A stretch of DNA of 8,399 nt. It comes from SG8-41 sp044867805. Its GTDB lineage: Bacteria; Pseudomonadota; Gammaproteobacteria; Burkholderiales; SG8-41. The notes beneath the pieces are model-generated. The model was not told where the DNA came from. It saw only the letters and a list, made by a program, of their open reading frames with translations, and did no database searches. The position numbers and the translations under genes are program-made. Of the stretch, positions 1 through 5,811 are shown one piece after another. The stretch spans positions 1-8,399 of the forward strand of contig JBIOVQ010000167.1 in NCBI GenBank assembly GCA_044867805.1, given 5' to 3'. Position 1 is the stretch's first letter; each line of letters starts with the position of its first letter.

Positions 1-359
1 GCCGGCAGGTTGAGCTCCTCGAATTTCGGGATCGTGGTGGTGATGGTCCGCAGCACCATCCCGATCCGCGCCTGCTGCACGAAGGCGTTCACCCGGAAGC
101 GGCCGATGCCGCCCGGATTGATCGCGAAGTTGCATTCCTTGGTCGACTCGAACTCCGCCGCCTGCTTGTCGTTCATCATGGCCCGCGCGATCTCGGCCGT
201 GTGCTGCGGCGTGAGCGGCTGGCTCGCGACCGGCGTCATCTTGCCGTCGAGCTTGATCGCCGGGGGAAAACCGGCGGTGATGAAGAGGTCGGAGGCCTTC
301 TTCGCCACCATCGCTCTCAGCAGGTCATGCATGAACTTGACTGCCTGGTCCCGTTCCAT
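1..359 (-). CDS. pilU: Type IV pilus retraction ATPase PilU, N-terminal part (runs off the left edge)
   Basis: PilU is a cytoplasmic hexameric secretion-family ATPase that works with PilT to power pilus retraction. I translated 119 residues from the ATG at 359. They begin MERDQAVKFM and carry the family's N-terminal PAS-like domain, with KKASDLFITAGFPP at about 20-33, ECNFAI at 75-80, GRFRVNAFVQQ at 86-96 and MVLRTI at 101-106. SDLFITAG and CNFAI are typical of PilU, whereas PilT has SDLHLSSG and CDFSFAI, as its neighbour does here. The Walker A and B motifs would lie beyond the window, so catalytic integrity cannot be judged. The start is supported by a GAGGGAG ribosome binding site (plus-strand 367-373), 7 nt upstream. 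The gene follows pilT on the same strand with a 64-nt gap that holds a heptad repeat, so the two are probably cotranscribed. Confidence 0.93.
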   Translation of the reverse strand, partial: MERDQAVKFMHDLLRAMVAKKASDLFITAGFPPAIKLDGKMTPVASQPLTPQHTAEIARAMMNDKQAAEFESTKECNFAINPGGIGRFRVNAFVQQARIGMVLRTITTTIPKFEELNLP

Positions 360-366
360 ATGTCGA

Positions 367-373
367 CTCCCTC
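367..373 (-). promoter_or_regulatory. Ribosome binding site of pilU
   Basis: GAGGGAG on the minus strand lies 7 nt before the pilU ATG and decides that start. It contrasts with proC, maf, nadD and yggU, where repeat sequence occupies this position and no such site is visible. Confidence 0.75.
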
Positions 374-394
374 AGCGAAGGTGAACCGTGGTCC

Positions 395-422
395 GGTCAC
401 CGGTCACTGGTCACCGGTCACT
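395..422 (-). repeat. GTGACC heptad array, pilT-pilU gap
   Basis: On the plus strand there are four heptads alternating GGTCACC and GGTCACT, which form two exact copies of a 14-mer. On the coding strand of pilT they read as RGTGACC units, beginning one nucleotide after the pilT TAA stop. There is no tandem inverted arm. A single GGTTCACC on the minus strand (plus-strand 381-388) is the only partial partner. The remaining gap holds a normal ribosome binding site for pilU. It is the simplest, one-armed version of the arrays in this window. Confidence 0.88.
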
Positions 423-423
423 G

Positions 424-1464
424 TTATTTGAAGTTGTCCTTGTTGGCCGCCTTGTTGCGCGCTTCTTCCGTCGTCACGACGTTGCGCCGCACCAGGTCCT
501 GCAGGTTCTGGTCGAGCGTCTGCATGCCGAAGCCCTGGCCGGTCTGGATCGCGGAATACATCTGCGCCACCTTGGCCTCGCGGATGAGGTTGCGGATGGC
601 CGGCGTGCCGATCATGATCTCGTGGGCCGCGACGCGCCCGGAGCCGTCCTTGGTCTTGCACAGCGTCTGCGAGATGACGGCGCGCAGCGATTCCGACAGC
701 ATCGCCCGCACCATTTCCTTTTCTTCCGCCGGGAACACGTCGATGATGCGGTCGATGGTCTTCGCCGCGGAGCTGGTATGCAGCGTCCCGAACACGAGGT
801 GGCCGGTCTCGGCCGCGGTCATCGCCAGCCGTATCGTCTCCAGGTCGCGCATTTCACCCACCAGGATCACGTCCGGGTCCTCCCGCAGCGCGCTCCGCAG
901 CGCGTTGGCGAAGGACAGGGTGTGGGGGCCCACCTCGCGCTGGTTGATCAGGCATTTCTTGGACTCGTGCACGAATTCGATCGGGTCCTCGACGGTGAGG
1001 ATGTGCCCGAACTCGTTCTCGTTGATGTAGTTGACCATCCCCGCGAGCGTCGTGGATTTTCCGGAACCGGTGGGCCCGGTCACCAGCACGAGACCGCGCG
1101 GGTTGTCGGATATGTCCTGGAAGATCTTGGGGGCCTTGAGGTCCTCGAGCGAGAGGACTTTCGACGGGATGGTCCGGAACACCGCGCCGGCGCCGCGATG
1201 CTGCACGAAGGCATTGACGCGGAAGCGCGCGAGATTGGGGATAGCGAACGAGAAGTCGCACTCGAGGTTTTCCTCGTAGAACTTGCGCTGCCCGTCGTTC
1301 ATGATGTCGTACACCATCGCGTGCACGTCCTTGTGTTCCATCGCCGGCAGGTTGATGCGCCGCACGTCGCCGTGCACGCGGATCATCGGCGGCAGCCCCG
1401 AGGACAGGTGCAGGTCGGATGCCTTGTTCTTGACGACGAATGCCAGCAGCTCGGAAATGTCCAT
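424..1464 (-). CDS. pilT: Type IV pilus retraction ATPase PilT
   Basis: PilT is the hexameric motor that depolymerises type IV pili at the inner membrane base and drives twitching motility. The 346-residue product has the usual family length. It shows the N-terminal domain (SDLHLSSG at 16-23), Walker A GPTGSGKST at 130-138, an Asp-box region around TVEDPIEF at 157-164, Walker B with the catalytic glutamate in DVILVGEMRD (198-207, E204), the His box GHLVFGTLHT at 221-230, and the PilT-specific AIRNLIRE motif at 289-296, which is needed for retraction in characterised PilT proteins. All key residues are present, so it looks functional. The ATG at 1464 has a GGGAGAA ribosome binding site 6 nt upstream. 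The gene is divergent from yggS and leads into pilU. A GTGACC-type heptad array begins one nucleotide after its TAA stop. Confidence 0.97.
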   Translation of the reverse strand: MDISELLAFVVKNKASDLHLSSGLPPMIRVHGDVRRINLPAMEHKDVHAMVYDIMNDGQRKFYEENLECDFSFAIPNLARFRVNAFVQHRGAGAVFRTIPSKVLSLEDLKAPKIFQDISDNPRGLVLVTGPTGSGKSTTLAGMVNYINENEFGHILTVEDPIEFVHESKKCLINQREVGPHTLSFANALRSALREDPDVILVGEMRDLETIRLAMTAAETGHLVFGTLHTSSAAKTIDRIIDVFPAEEKEMVRAMLSESLRAVISQTLCKTKDGSGRVAAHEIMIGTPAIRNLIREAKVAQMYSAIQTGQGFGMQTLDQNLQDLVRRNVVTTEEARNKAANKDNFK

Positions 1465-1560
1465 TTATAATTCTCCCGAATACGTGAGGCGCCCGAGGTG
1501 AGCGGCAAGTGCTAAGGTTTTGATTTTACACCCGCACCTTCCCCTCTACGCCGCACAAGT
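1465..1560. promoter_or_regulatory. Divergent intergenic region between pilT and yggS
   Basis: These 96 bases separate two genes that start in opposite directions, so promoters for both pilTU and the yggS-proC-yggTU run are expected here. The only clear element is the pilT ribosome binding site, GGGAGAA on the minus strand (1471-1477). I see no convincing sigma-70 boxes. A TTGCCG on the minus strand (1503-1508) lies 17 nt from ACGTAT, which is a poor -10. A TTGATT on the plus strand (1520-1525) has only CCTCTA or TCTACG downstream. yggS has no evident Shine-Dalgarno sequence. It is the only gap longer than 20 nt in the window without a clear tandem repeat array. Two GTGAG pentamers 14 nt apart (1484 and 1498) could be a decayed trace but are not convincing. 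Confidence 0.45.
1471..1477 (-). promoter_or_regulatory. Ribosome binding site of pilT
   Basis: GGGAGAA on the minus strand lies 6 nt before the pilT ATG at 1464 and supports that start codon. Confidence 0.75.
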
Positions 1561-2247
1561 ATGATCGCAATCGCCGCCAACTTGCAAGCCGTGCGGGAGC
1601 GTATCGCCCGGGCGGCGCGCTCGGCGCAGCGCTCTTCGGACGACATCGTGCTGCTCGCCGTGAGCAAGACCATCCCGGCCGAGCGGGTCGCGCAGGCGCA
1701 CACCGCCGGCCAGAAGGCGTTCGGCGAGAATACCGTGCAGGAAGCCGTGGAAAAAATCACGAATCTCGCCGGCCTCCCTATCGAATGGCACTTCATCGGC
1801 CCGATCCAGAGCAACAAGACCGGCCCGATCGCGGCTCATTTTCAGTGGGTGCACAGCGTGGATCGCGCGAGGATCGCGGAGCGCCTGAACGCGGCGCGGC
1901 CCGTGGGATTGCCGCCGCTCAACGTCTGCATCCAGGTCAACGTGAGCGGCGAAGCGACCAAGGGCGGGGTGGCGCCCGGCGGGGAGGTCGAGCTCGCCGG
2001 GATCATCTCGCGCCTCTCCCGCCTGAAACTGCGGGGGCTGATGGCGATCCCGGAGCCGACCGCCGACGTCGCGCTGCAGCGCCGGCGCTTCGCGCTCCTG
2101 CGCGAGTTGAAGGACGGCCTCGTCGCGGGAGGTCATGCGCTGGACACGCTGTCGATGGGCATGTCCGACGACTTCGAGGCCGCGATTGCCGAAGGCGCCA
2201 CCATCGTGCGCATCGGCACCGCCATCTTTGGCAGGAGAAATGCGTGA
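1561..2247 (+). CDS. yggS: YggS/PROSC family pyridoxal phosphate homeostasis protein
   Basis: This is the single-domain PLP-binding protein of the YggS/PLPBP family. It carries PLP without known enzymatic turnover and helps keep B6 vitamers and amino/keto acid pools in balance. The 228-residue product has the family's usual length and fold signatures: LLAVSKT at 31-37 with the PLP lysine K36, FGENTVQE at 54-61, HFIGPIQSNK at 77-86, GLMAIP at 159-164, SMGMSDDFEAAI at 198-209 and VRIGTAIFG at 216-224. The ATG at 1561 gives the canonical N-terminus, though no ribosome binding site is obvious. It begins a plus-strand run with proC, yggT and yggU, an order also known next to pilTU in Pseudomonas. 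Its TGA stop lies inside the first GTGATTA unit of the following heptad array, so the repeat appears to supply the end of the gene. Confidence 0.95.
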   Translation: MIAIAANLQAVRERIARAARSAQRSSDDIVLLAVSKTIPAERVAQAHTAGQKAFGENTVQEAVEKITNLAGLPIEWHFIGPIQSNKTGPIAAHFQWVHSVDRARIAERLNAARPVGLPPLNVCIQVNVSGEATKGGVAPGGEVELAGIISRLSRLKLRGLMAIPEPTADVALQRRRFALLRELKDGLVAGGHALDTLSMGMSDDFEAAIAEGATIVRIGTAIFGRRNA

Positions 2248-2353
2248 TTAGTGATTGGTGATTGGTGATTGGAGCCTGCAAACCAGGTTGCCGAGCGGCT
2301 GCTAACATACGCAGCATGCGGCAACGAATCACGAATCACGAATCACGAATCAC
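2244..2353 (+). repeat. Inverted heptad arrays flanking a hairpin, yggS-proC gap
   Basis: The left arm (2244-2271) is four heptads, GTGATTA then three GTGATTG. The right arm (2326-2353) is four identical GAATCAC units. The arms are inverted: each GTGATTR pairs with GAATCAC at 6 of 7 positions, or 24 of 28 overall. Between them lies a nested interrupted stem, TTGCCG (2288-2293) with CGGCAA (2319-2324) and GCTGC (2298-2302) with GCAGC (2311-2315), around an 8-nt loop. The transcript should fold into a long branched hairpin. The left arm contains the yggS stop codon and the right arm ends 9 nt before the proC ATG, leaving no recognisable ribosome binding site. No U-tract follows, so this is not a standard intrinsic terminator. 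Confidence 0.9.
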
Positions 2354-2362
2354 GCCTCGCCC

Positions 2363-3175
2363 ATGAATATCACCTTCATCGGCGGCGGCAACATGGCGAG
2401 CGCCATGATTGGCGGGCTCGTGCGCAAGCGCTGGCCGCGCAAGGCGATCGAGGTAGTCGAGATCGAGGCCTCGGCACGCCAGCGGATCGCGCGCGCGCTC
2501 AAGGTAAAGGTCCACGCCGCGCTCGACGCCCGGGCGGTCAGGACCGGCTGCATCGTGCTGGCGGTGAAGCCGCAGCAGGCGCGCGCTGTCGCGCAGGCGC
2601 TGCGGCCGCTGCTCCGCGCGCAACTCGTCGTTACCATCGCCGCGGGCATCCGGGTGAAGGACCTTGCGCGCTGGCTGGGCGGCTATGAGCGGATCGTCCG
2701 GGTCATGCCCAATACGCCCGCCCTGGCCCTGGCCGGGATCTCGGGCCTCTACGCGCATCGCGCCGTCACCGCCCGCGAGCGCGCGGCGGCGCAAAAAATC
2801 CTCGGCGCGGTCGGAACCACGCTGTGGCTCGAGCGCGAGGAGGATCTCGATGCGCTCACCGCCGTCTCGGGCAGTGGTCCCGCCTACGTGTTCTACTTCA
2901 TCGAGGCGCTGGAGCGAGCGGCGCGCGAGCTGGGTCTCACCGCGGACGCTGCGCGCCGGCTCGCGCTCGAAACCTTTGCCGGCGCCGTCAGGCTCGTCGC
3001 GCAGACCGGGGATGCTCCCGAAACGCTGCGTGGACGCGTTACCTCGAAGGGCGGAACCACCGAGCGGGCGCTGCTATCCATGGAGGCGGATGGCGTCAAG
3101 GAGACGATCGTGCGCGCGGTGCGCGCCGCGGCCGTCCGCTCGCGGGAGCTCGGCGACGAGCTCGGCAAGGATTGA
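2363..3175 (+). CDS. proC: Pyrroline-5-carboxylate reductase
   Basis: ProC reduces 1-pyrroline-5-carboxylate to L-proline with NAD(P)H, the last step of proline synthesis, in the cytoplasm. The 270-residue protein has the normal family length. It shows an N-terminal Rossmann fold with FIGGGNMASAMIGG at 5-18, LAVKPQ at 66-71, VMPNTPA at 114-120, and the C-terminal dimerisation and substrate-binding domain with TAVSGSGPAYVF at 166-177 and LRGRVTSKGGTTERAL at 222-237, matching the family signature LRxxVTSxGGTT. The ATG at 2363 gives the canonical MNITFIGGGNM start. The sequence just upstream is repeat-derived and has no clear Shine-Dalgarno, which is odd for a housekeeping gene. It follows yggS and precedes yggT on the same strand, with repeat-filled gaps on both sides. 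Confidence 0.97.
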   Translation: MNITFIGGGNMASAMIGGLVRKRWPRKAIEVVEIEASARQRIARALKVKVHAALDARAVRTGCIVLAVKPQQARAVAQALRPLLRAQLVVTIAAGIRVKDLARWLGGYERIVRVMPNTPALALAGISGLYAHRAVTARERAAAQKILGAVGTTLWLEREEDLDALTAVSGSGPAYVFYFIEALERAARELGLTADAARRLALETFAGAVRLVAQTGDAPETLRGRVTSKGGTTERALLSMEADGVKETIVRAVRAAAVRSRELGDELGKD

Positions 3176-3344
3176 AACCGCAGATGAACGCCGATGAACG
3201 CGGATAAAATCGAAATCGGAACCGACAGATCTTTCGCGTCATTTCATTCCGAATACATCCCGCGTGGGGCTGCTGAAATCCGGCGCATGTCTTCCTTGGG
3301 CTTTGGGCTGTTTGATCGGCGTTTATCTGCGTTTATCTGCGGTT
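3176..3344 (+). repeat. Inverted decamer arrays, proC-yggT gap
   Basis: The left arm follows the proC TGA directly and has three 10-nt units, CGCAGATGAA, CGCCGATGAA and CGCGGATAAA (3179-3208). The right arm has two exact copies of GTTTATCTGC (3321-3340), preceded by a degenerate unit near 3311. Aligning 3176-3209 with the reverse complement of the right arm from 3344 leftward gives 29 identities in 34 positions. Two of the differences would be G-U pairs in RNA. The loop of about 100 nt (3210-3310) shows no convincing ORF, promoter or hairpin. The unit differs from the heptads elsewhere in the window, but the arrangement is the same: array at the stop, spacer, inverted array near the next start. 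It is not a terminator, as no U-tract is present. Confidence 0.88.
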
Positions 3345-3361
3345 GCTTTCGGGGCTGAGCC

Positions 3362-3937
3362 TTGTTCACCAACGCGCTGCTCTTCCTGATCAACACCGTC
3401 TTCGGACTGTTCGTGGTGGCGTTGCTGCTGCGCTTCTACCTGCAATGGGCGCGCGCGCCCTATCGCAACCCGCTCACGCAATTCCTCCAGGCGCTGACCG
3501 ACTTCATGGTGCGGCCGGCGCGGCGCGTCGTCCCGGGCCTGTGGGGGCTCGATCTCGCCACGTTCGCCCTCGCGTGGATCCTGCAAGTATTGGAGCTGCT
3601 GGTCATGCTCCAGATCCAGGGCCGGGGGTTCGACCAGACGGCCGGGGCGACGTTGCTCATGATGACGTTGCTCGCGCTGGTGCTGCTTATCAAGATTCTG
3701 CTCTACATCATCATGGTGGCAGTGTTCGCGCAAGTCATTTGCTCCTGGTTTTCCCTTTCGGGCCCGATGATCCCGGTCCTCAACAGCATGACGCGGCCTT
3801 TCCTTCAGCCTTTCCAGCGGCGGATACCGCCCATTGGGAACGTCGACCTGTCGCCGCTGTTCCTGCTCGTGGTCATCCAGCTGCTGCTCATGCTGCCGGT
3901 CGCGTGGCTGGAAGTGTCGGTCACGCGGCTGTTCTGA
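3362..3937 (+). CDS. yggT: YggT family integral membrane protein
   Basis: The product is a 191-residue inner membrane protein of the YggT family, whose biochemical role is poorly known; E. coli yggT has been linked to osmotic or potassium stress tolerance. Four hydrophobic segments are visible at about 4-26, 64-85, 95-127 and 163-182. The family's duplicated motif appears twice: RFYLQWARAPYRNPLTQF (24-41) with FMVRPARRVVPG (48-59), and CSWF (127-130) with NSMTRPFLQPFQRRIPP (141-157). The TTG at 3362 was chosen because it gives the canonical start FTNALLFLINTVFGLF and follows a GGGGC stretch 6 nt upstream that may serve as a weak ribosome binding site. The gene sits in its usual place between proC and yggU. 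The 12 nt after its stop lead into another GTGA heptad array. Confidence 0.93.
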   Translation: MFTNALLFLINTVFGLFVVALLLRFYLQWARAPYRNPLTQFLQALTDFMVRPARRVVPGLWGLDLATFALAWILQVLELLVMLQIQGRGFDQTAGATLLMMTLLALVLLIKILLYIIMVAVFAQVICSWFSLSGPMIPVLNSMTRPFLQPFQRRIPPIGNVDLSPLFLLVVIQLLLMLPVAWLEVSVTRLF

Positions 3938-3949
3938 AACTCGAACTGC

Positions 3950-3977
3950 GTGAATCGTGATTCGTGAGTCGTGATTC
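3950..3977 (+). repeat. GTGA heptad array overlapping the start of yggU
   Basis: Four tandem heptads are present: GTGAATC, GTGATTC, GTGAGTC and GTGATTC. The array begins 12 nt after the yggT stop and has no inverted partner. Its third unit holds the GTG at 3964, the only canonical start codon available to yggU, and the rest of the array is translated as the first residues of that protein (reading SRDS). The second unit provides the TGA (3958-3960) that closes the yggU frame upstream. Confidence 0.9.
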
Positions 3978-4272
3978 GACCTGGTGCCGCTACGACGCTT
4001 CCGCGCGGCGGCTTTCGCTCGCGCTGCACGTTCAGCCCGGGGCAAGGAAGAGCGAGATCGTCGGCCTGCACGGCGATGCGCTGAAGGTCAGGGTCGCCGC
4101 CCCGGCGGCGGATAACAAGGCGAACGCCGCTCTGATCGAGTTCCTGAGCGAAGCCCTGAGCGTTTCGAGGTCCGCGGTCGCCATCCGCCACGGCGCGACC
4201 TCGCGCCGCAAGATCGTGGAAATCGCCGGTGGCCCTGAGCTCGTCGCGCGACTGGCCACGCTGCAACAGTAG
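3964..4272 (+). CDS. yggU: YggU/DUF167 family protein
   Basis: This small protein of about 102 residues belongs to the YggU (DUF167) family, which is widely conserved but without an assigned biochemical function. The family core is clear: LALHVQPGARKSEIVG at about 19-34, HGDALKVRVAAPAADNKAN from 36, and a C-terminal region including GATSRRKIVEI. It is the standard downstream partner of yggT. The GTG start at 3964 is the only canonical start codon in frame upstream of the conserved core, because a TGA closes the frame at 3958. That GTG lies inside a heptad repeat, so residues 1-5 are repeat-derived and no Shine-Dalgarno is seen. Either the repeat donated a new start after replacing the original, or translation relies on coupling from yggT. 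The gene converges on rng across 60 nt. Confidence 0.88.
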   Translation: MSRDSTWCRYDASARRLSLALHVQPGARKSEIVGLHGDALKVRVAAPAADNKANAALIEFLSEALSVSRSAVAIRHGATSRRKIVEIAGGPELVARLATLQQ

Positions 4273-4276
4273 CTCG

Positions 4277-4332
4277 CAGTACCAGTCACGCACTTTCAGT
4301 CACGCTTTATCAGTCGCGCCTTATCAGTCACG
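4277..4332 (-). repeat. Four tandem 14-mers filling the yggU/rng convergent gap
   Basis: On the minus strand, directly after the rng TAG stop, come four 14-nt units: CGTGACTGATAAGG, CGCGACTGATAAAG, CGTGACTGAAAGTG and CGTGACTGGTACTG. The conserved part is CGTGACTG, with CGCGACTG in one unit. They fill 56 of the 60 bases between the convergent stop codons. The period is twice the 7-nt period elsewhere in the window and three of the four units share the GTGA core, so they may descend from alternating heptads that diverged. There is no inverted arm and no terminator-like hairpin with a U-tract, so how the two converging transcripts end is unclear. Confidence 0.85.
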
Positions 4333-5793
4333 CTACATCAGGATAATGTCGTACTGCTCCTGGTGGTAGAGCGGCTCGACCTGCATCGAGACGGGCTTGC
4401 CGATGGCGTCTGAAAGCAGCGCGAGCGCCTGCGCCTCATCGCCCAGCAGGAGATCGATCACCGGCTGCGAGGCGAGGATGCGGTACTCGCGCGCGCTGAA
4501 CTGGCGCGCGTCGCGCGCCAGCTCGCGCAGGATGGCGTAGCACACCGTCTGCGGGGTCTTCAAGCGCGCGCGGCCGTCGCACACCGGGCACGGCTCGCAC
4601 AGGACGTGGGCGAGCGACTCGCGGGTGCGCTTGCGCGTCATCTCGACGAGCCCGAGCTGGGTGAAGCCGTTCACGGTCATGTGCGTGCGGTCGCGCGCGA
4701 GCGCCTTGCGGAACTCGTTCAGCACCGCGTTGCGGTGCTCCTCCGTATCCATGTCGATGAAGTCGATGACGATGATGCCGCCGAGGTTTCTCAGCCGCAG
4801 CTGGCGCGCGATGACCTGCGCCGCCTCGAGGTTGGTCTTGAAGATGGTTTCGTCGAAGCTGCGCCCGCTGACGAAGCCGCCGGTGTTCACGTCCACCGTC
4901 GTGAGCGCTTCGGTCTGGTCTATGACGAGATAGCCTCCGCTCTTCAATTCGACCCTCCGGGCCAGCGCCTTCTCGATTTCCTCCTCGACGCCGTAGAGGT
5001 CGAACAGCGGGCGCTCGCCGGTGTAGTGCTCGACGCGCTCGGCGACGTTGGGCGTGTAGTCCTGCCCGAACTCGAGCATTTCCCGGGCGGTCTCGCGCGA
5101 ATCCACCAGGATGCGGGCGGTTTCCTCGTGGGCGAAATCGCGCAGCACGCGCAGCGCGAGGTCCAGGTCGCGGTACAGCGGCGCGCGCGGGGCGGCCGTG
5201 GCCGCCTTTTCCTGGATGCCACCCCACAGGCGCCCCAGGTAGTCGATGTCTGACTTGAGCTCCCTGTCCGTGGCGGATTCCGCCAGGGTGCGGATGATGT
5301 AGCCGCCCTTTTCACCGGGCGGCAATAGGCTCTGCAGCCTCTCGCGCAATTGCGCCCGCTGCTCTTCGTCGTCGATGCGCTGCGAGATGCCGATGTGCGG
5401 TTCCCCCGGCAGATAGACCAGGAAGCGCCCCGCCACCGAGAGATGGGTCGAGAGCCGCGCTCCCTTGGTGCCGATCGCGTCCTTCACCACCTGCACCATG
5501 AGGTTCTGCCCCTCCGCCAGCAATCGCTCGATCGGCCTGGCGGGCTCGCCGCCGGGGCGCGGAGAGCGGATGTCCGCCGCGTGCAGAAAGGCGGAGCGCT
5601 CCCTGCCGATGTCGATGAATGCCGACTGCATTCCCGGCAGGACGCGGATCACGCGCCCCATGTAGATATTGCCGACCAGCCCGCGCGCGGCATCGCGCTC
5701 GACGTGCACTTCCTGCGTGACGCCCTGCTCGATCACCGCCACCCGCGTCTCCTGCGGCGTGACGTTGACCAGGATTTCCTCGGTTACGGCCAT
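4333..5793 (-). CDS. rng: Ribonuclease G
   Basis: RNase G is a cytoplasmic endoribonuclease of the RNase E/G family that matures the 5' end of 16S rRNA and starts decay of some mRNAs. The 486-residue product matches RNase G in length and lacks the long C-terminal scaffold of RNase E. Features, counted from the ATG at 5793: an N-terminal VNVTPQETRVAVIE, an S1-type region starting about VGNIYMGRVIRVLPGMQSAF (40-59), metal-binding aspartates in TVDVNTGGF (D301) and IVIDFIDMD (D344), and the Zn-link CEPCPVC (399-405), whose CPxC bridges subunits in RNase E. The C-terminus ends QEQYDIILM, as in other RNase G proteins. A GTG at 5799 would add two residues, but ATG 5793 fits the family better. It lies 18 nt after maf, a pairing common in proteobacteria, and is probably cotranscribed with it. 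Confidence 0.96.
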   Translation of the reverse strand: MAVTEEILVNVTPQETRVAVIEQGVTQEVHVERDAARGLVGNIYMGRVIRVLPGMQSAFIDIGRERSAFLHAADIRSPRPGGEPARPIERLLAEGQNLMVQVVKDAIGTKGARLSTHLSVAGRFLVYLPGEPHIGISQRIDDEEQRAQLRERLQSLLPPGEKGGYIIRTLAESATDRELKSDIDYLGRLWGGIQEKAATAAPRAPLYRDLDLALRVLRDFAHEETARILVDSRETAREMLEFGQDYTPNVAERVEHYTGERPLFDLYGVEEEIEKALARRVELKSGGYLVIDQTEALTTVDVNTGGFVSGRSFDETIFKTNLEAAQVIARQLRLRNLGGIIVIDFIDMDTEEHRNAVLNEFRKALARDRTHMTVNGFTQLGLVEMTRKRTRESLAHVLCEPCPVCDGRARLKTPQTVCYAILRELARDARQFSAREYRILASQPVIDLLLGDEAQALALLSDAIGKPVSMQVEPLYHQEQYDIILM

Positions 5794-5811
5794 GGGCACT
5801 GGGCCATCAGG

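Noticed and set aside
388..1470. Plus-strand open frame of 360 codons
   Set aside because: It is antisense to pilT, whose minus-strand product has every expected motif; the long frame is a result of GC-rich codon use.
1484..1504. Two GTGAG motifs 14 nt apart in the pilT/yggS divergent region as a decayed heptad array
   Set aside because: Only two partial copies with an unrelated heptad between them; this is within chance for GC-rich DNA.
2244..2353. Rho-independent terminator
   Set aside because: The stems are long and interrupted and no U-tract follows; the downstream gene is in the same direction and begins right after.
3210..3310. Promoter for yggT in the loop of the decamer element
   Set aside because: The best candidate -10 (TACATC at 3254) matches the consensus poorly and has no acceptable -35.
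3323..4045. Minus-strand open frame of 240 codons
   Set aside because: It is antisense to yggT and the start of yggU; its charged low-complexity product reflects the complement of a hydrophobic membrane protein gene.
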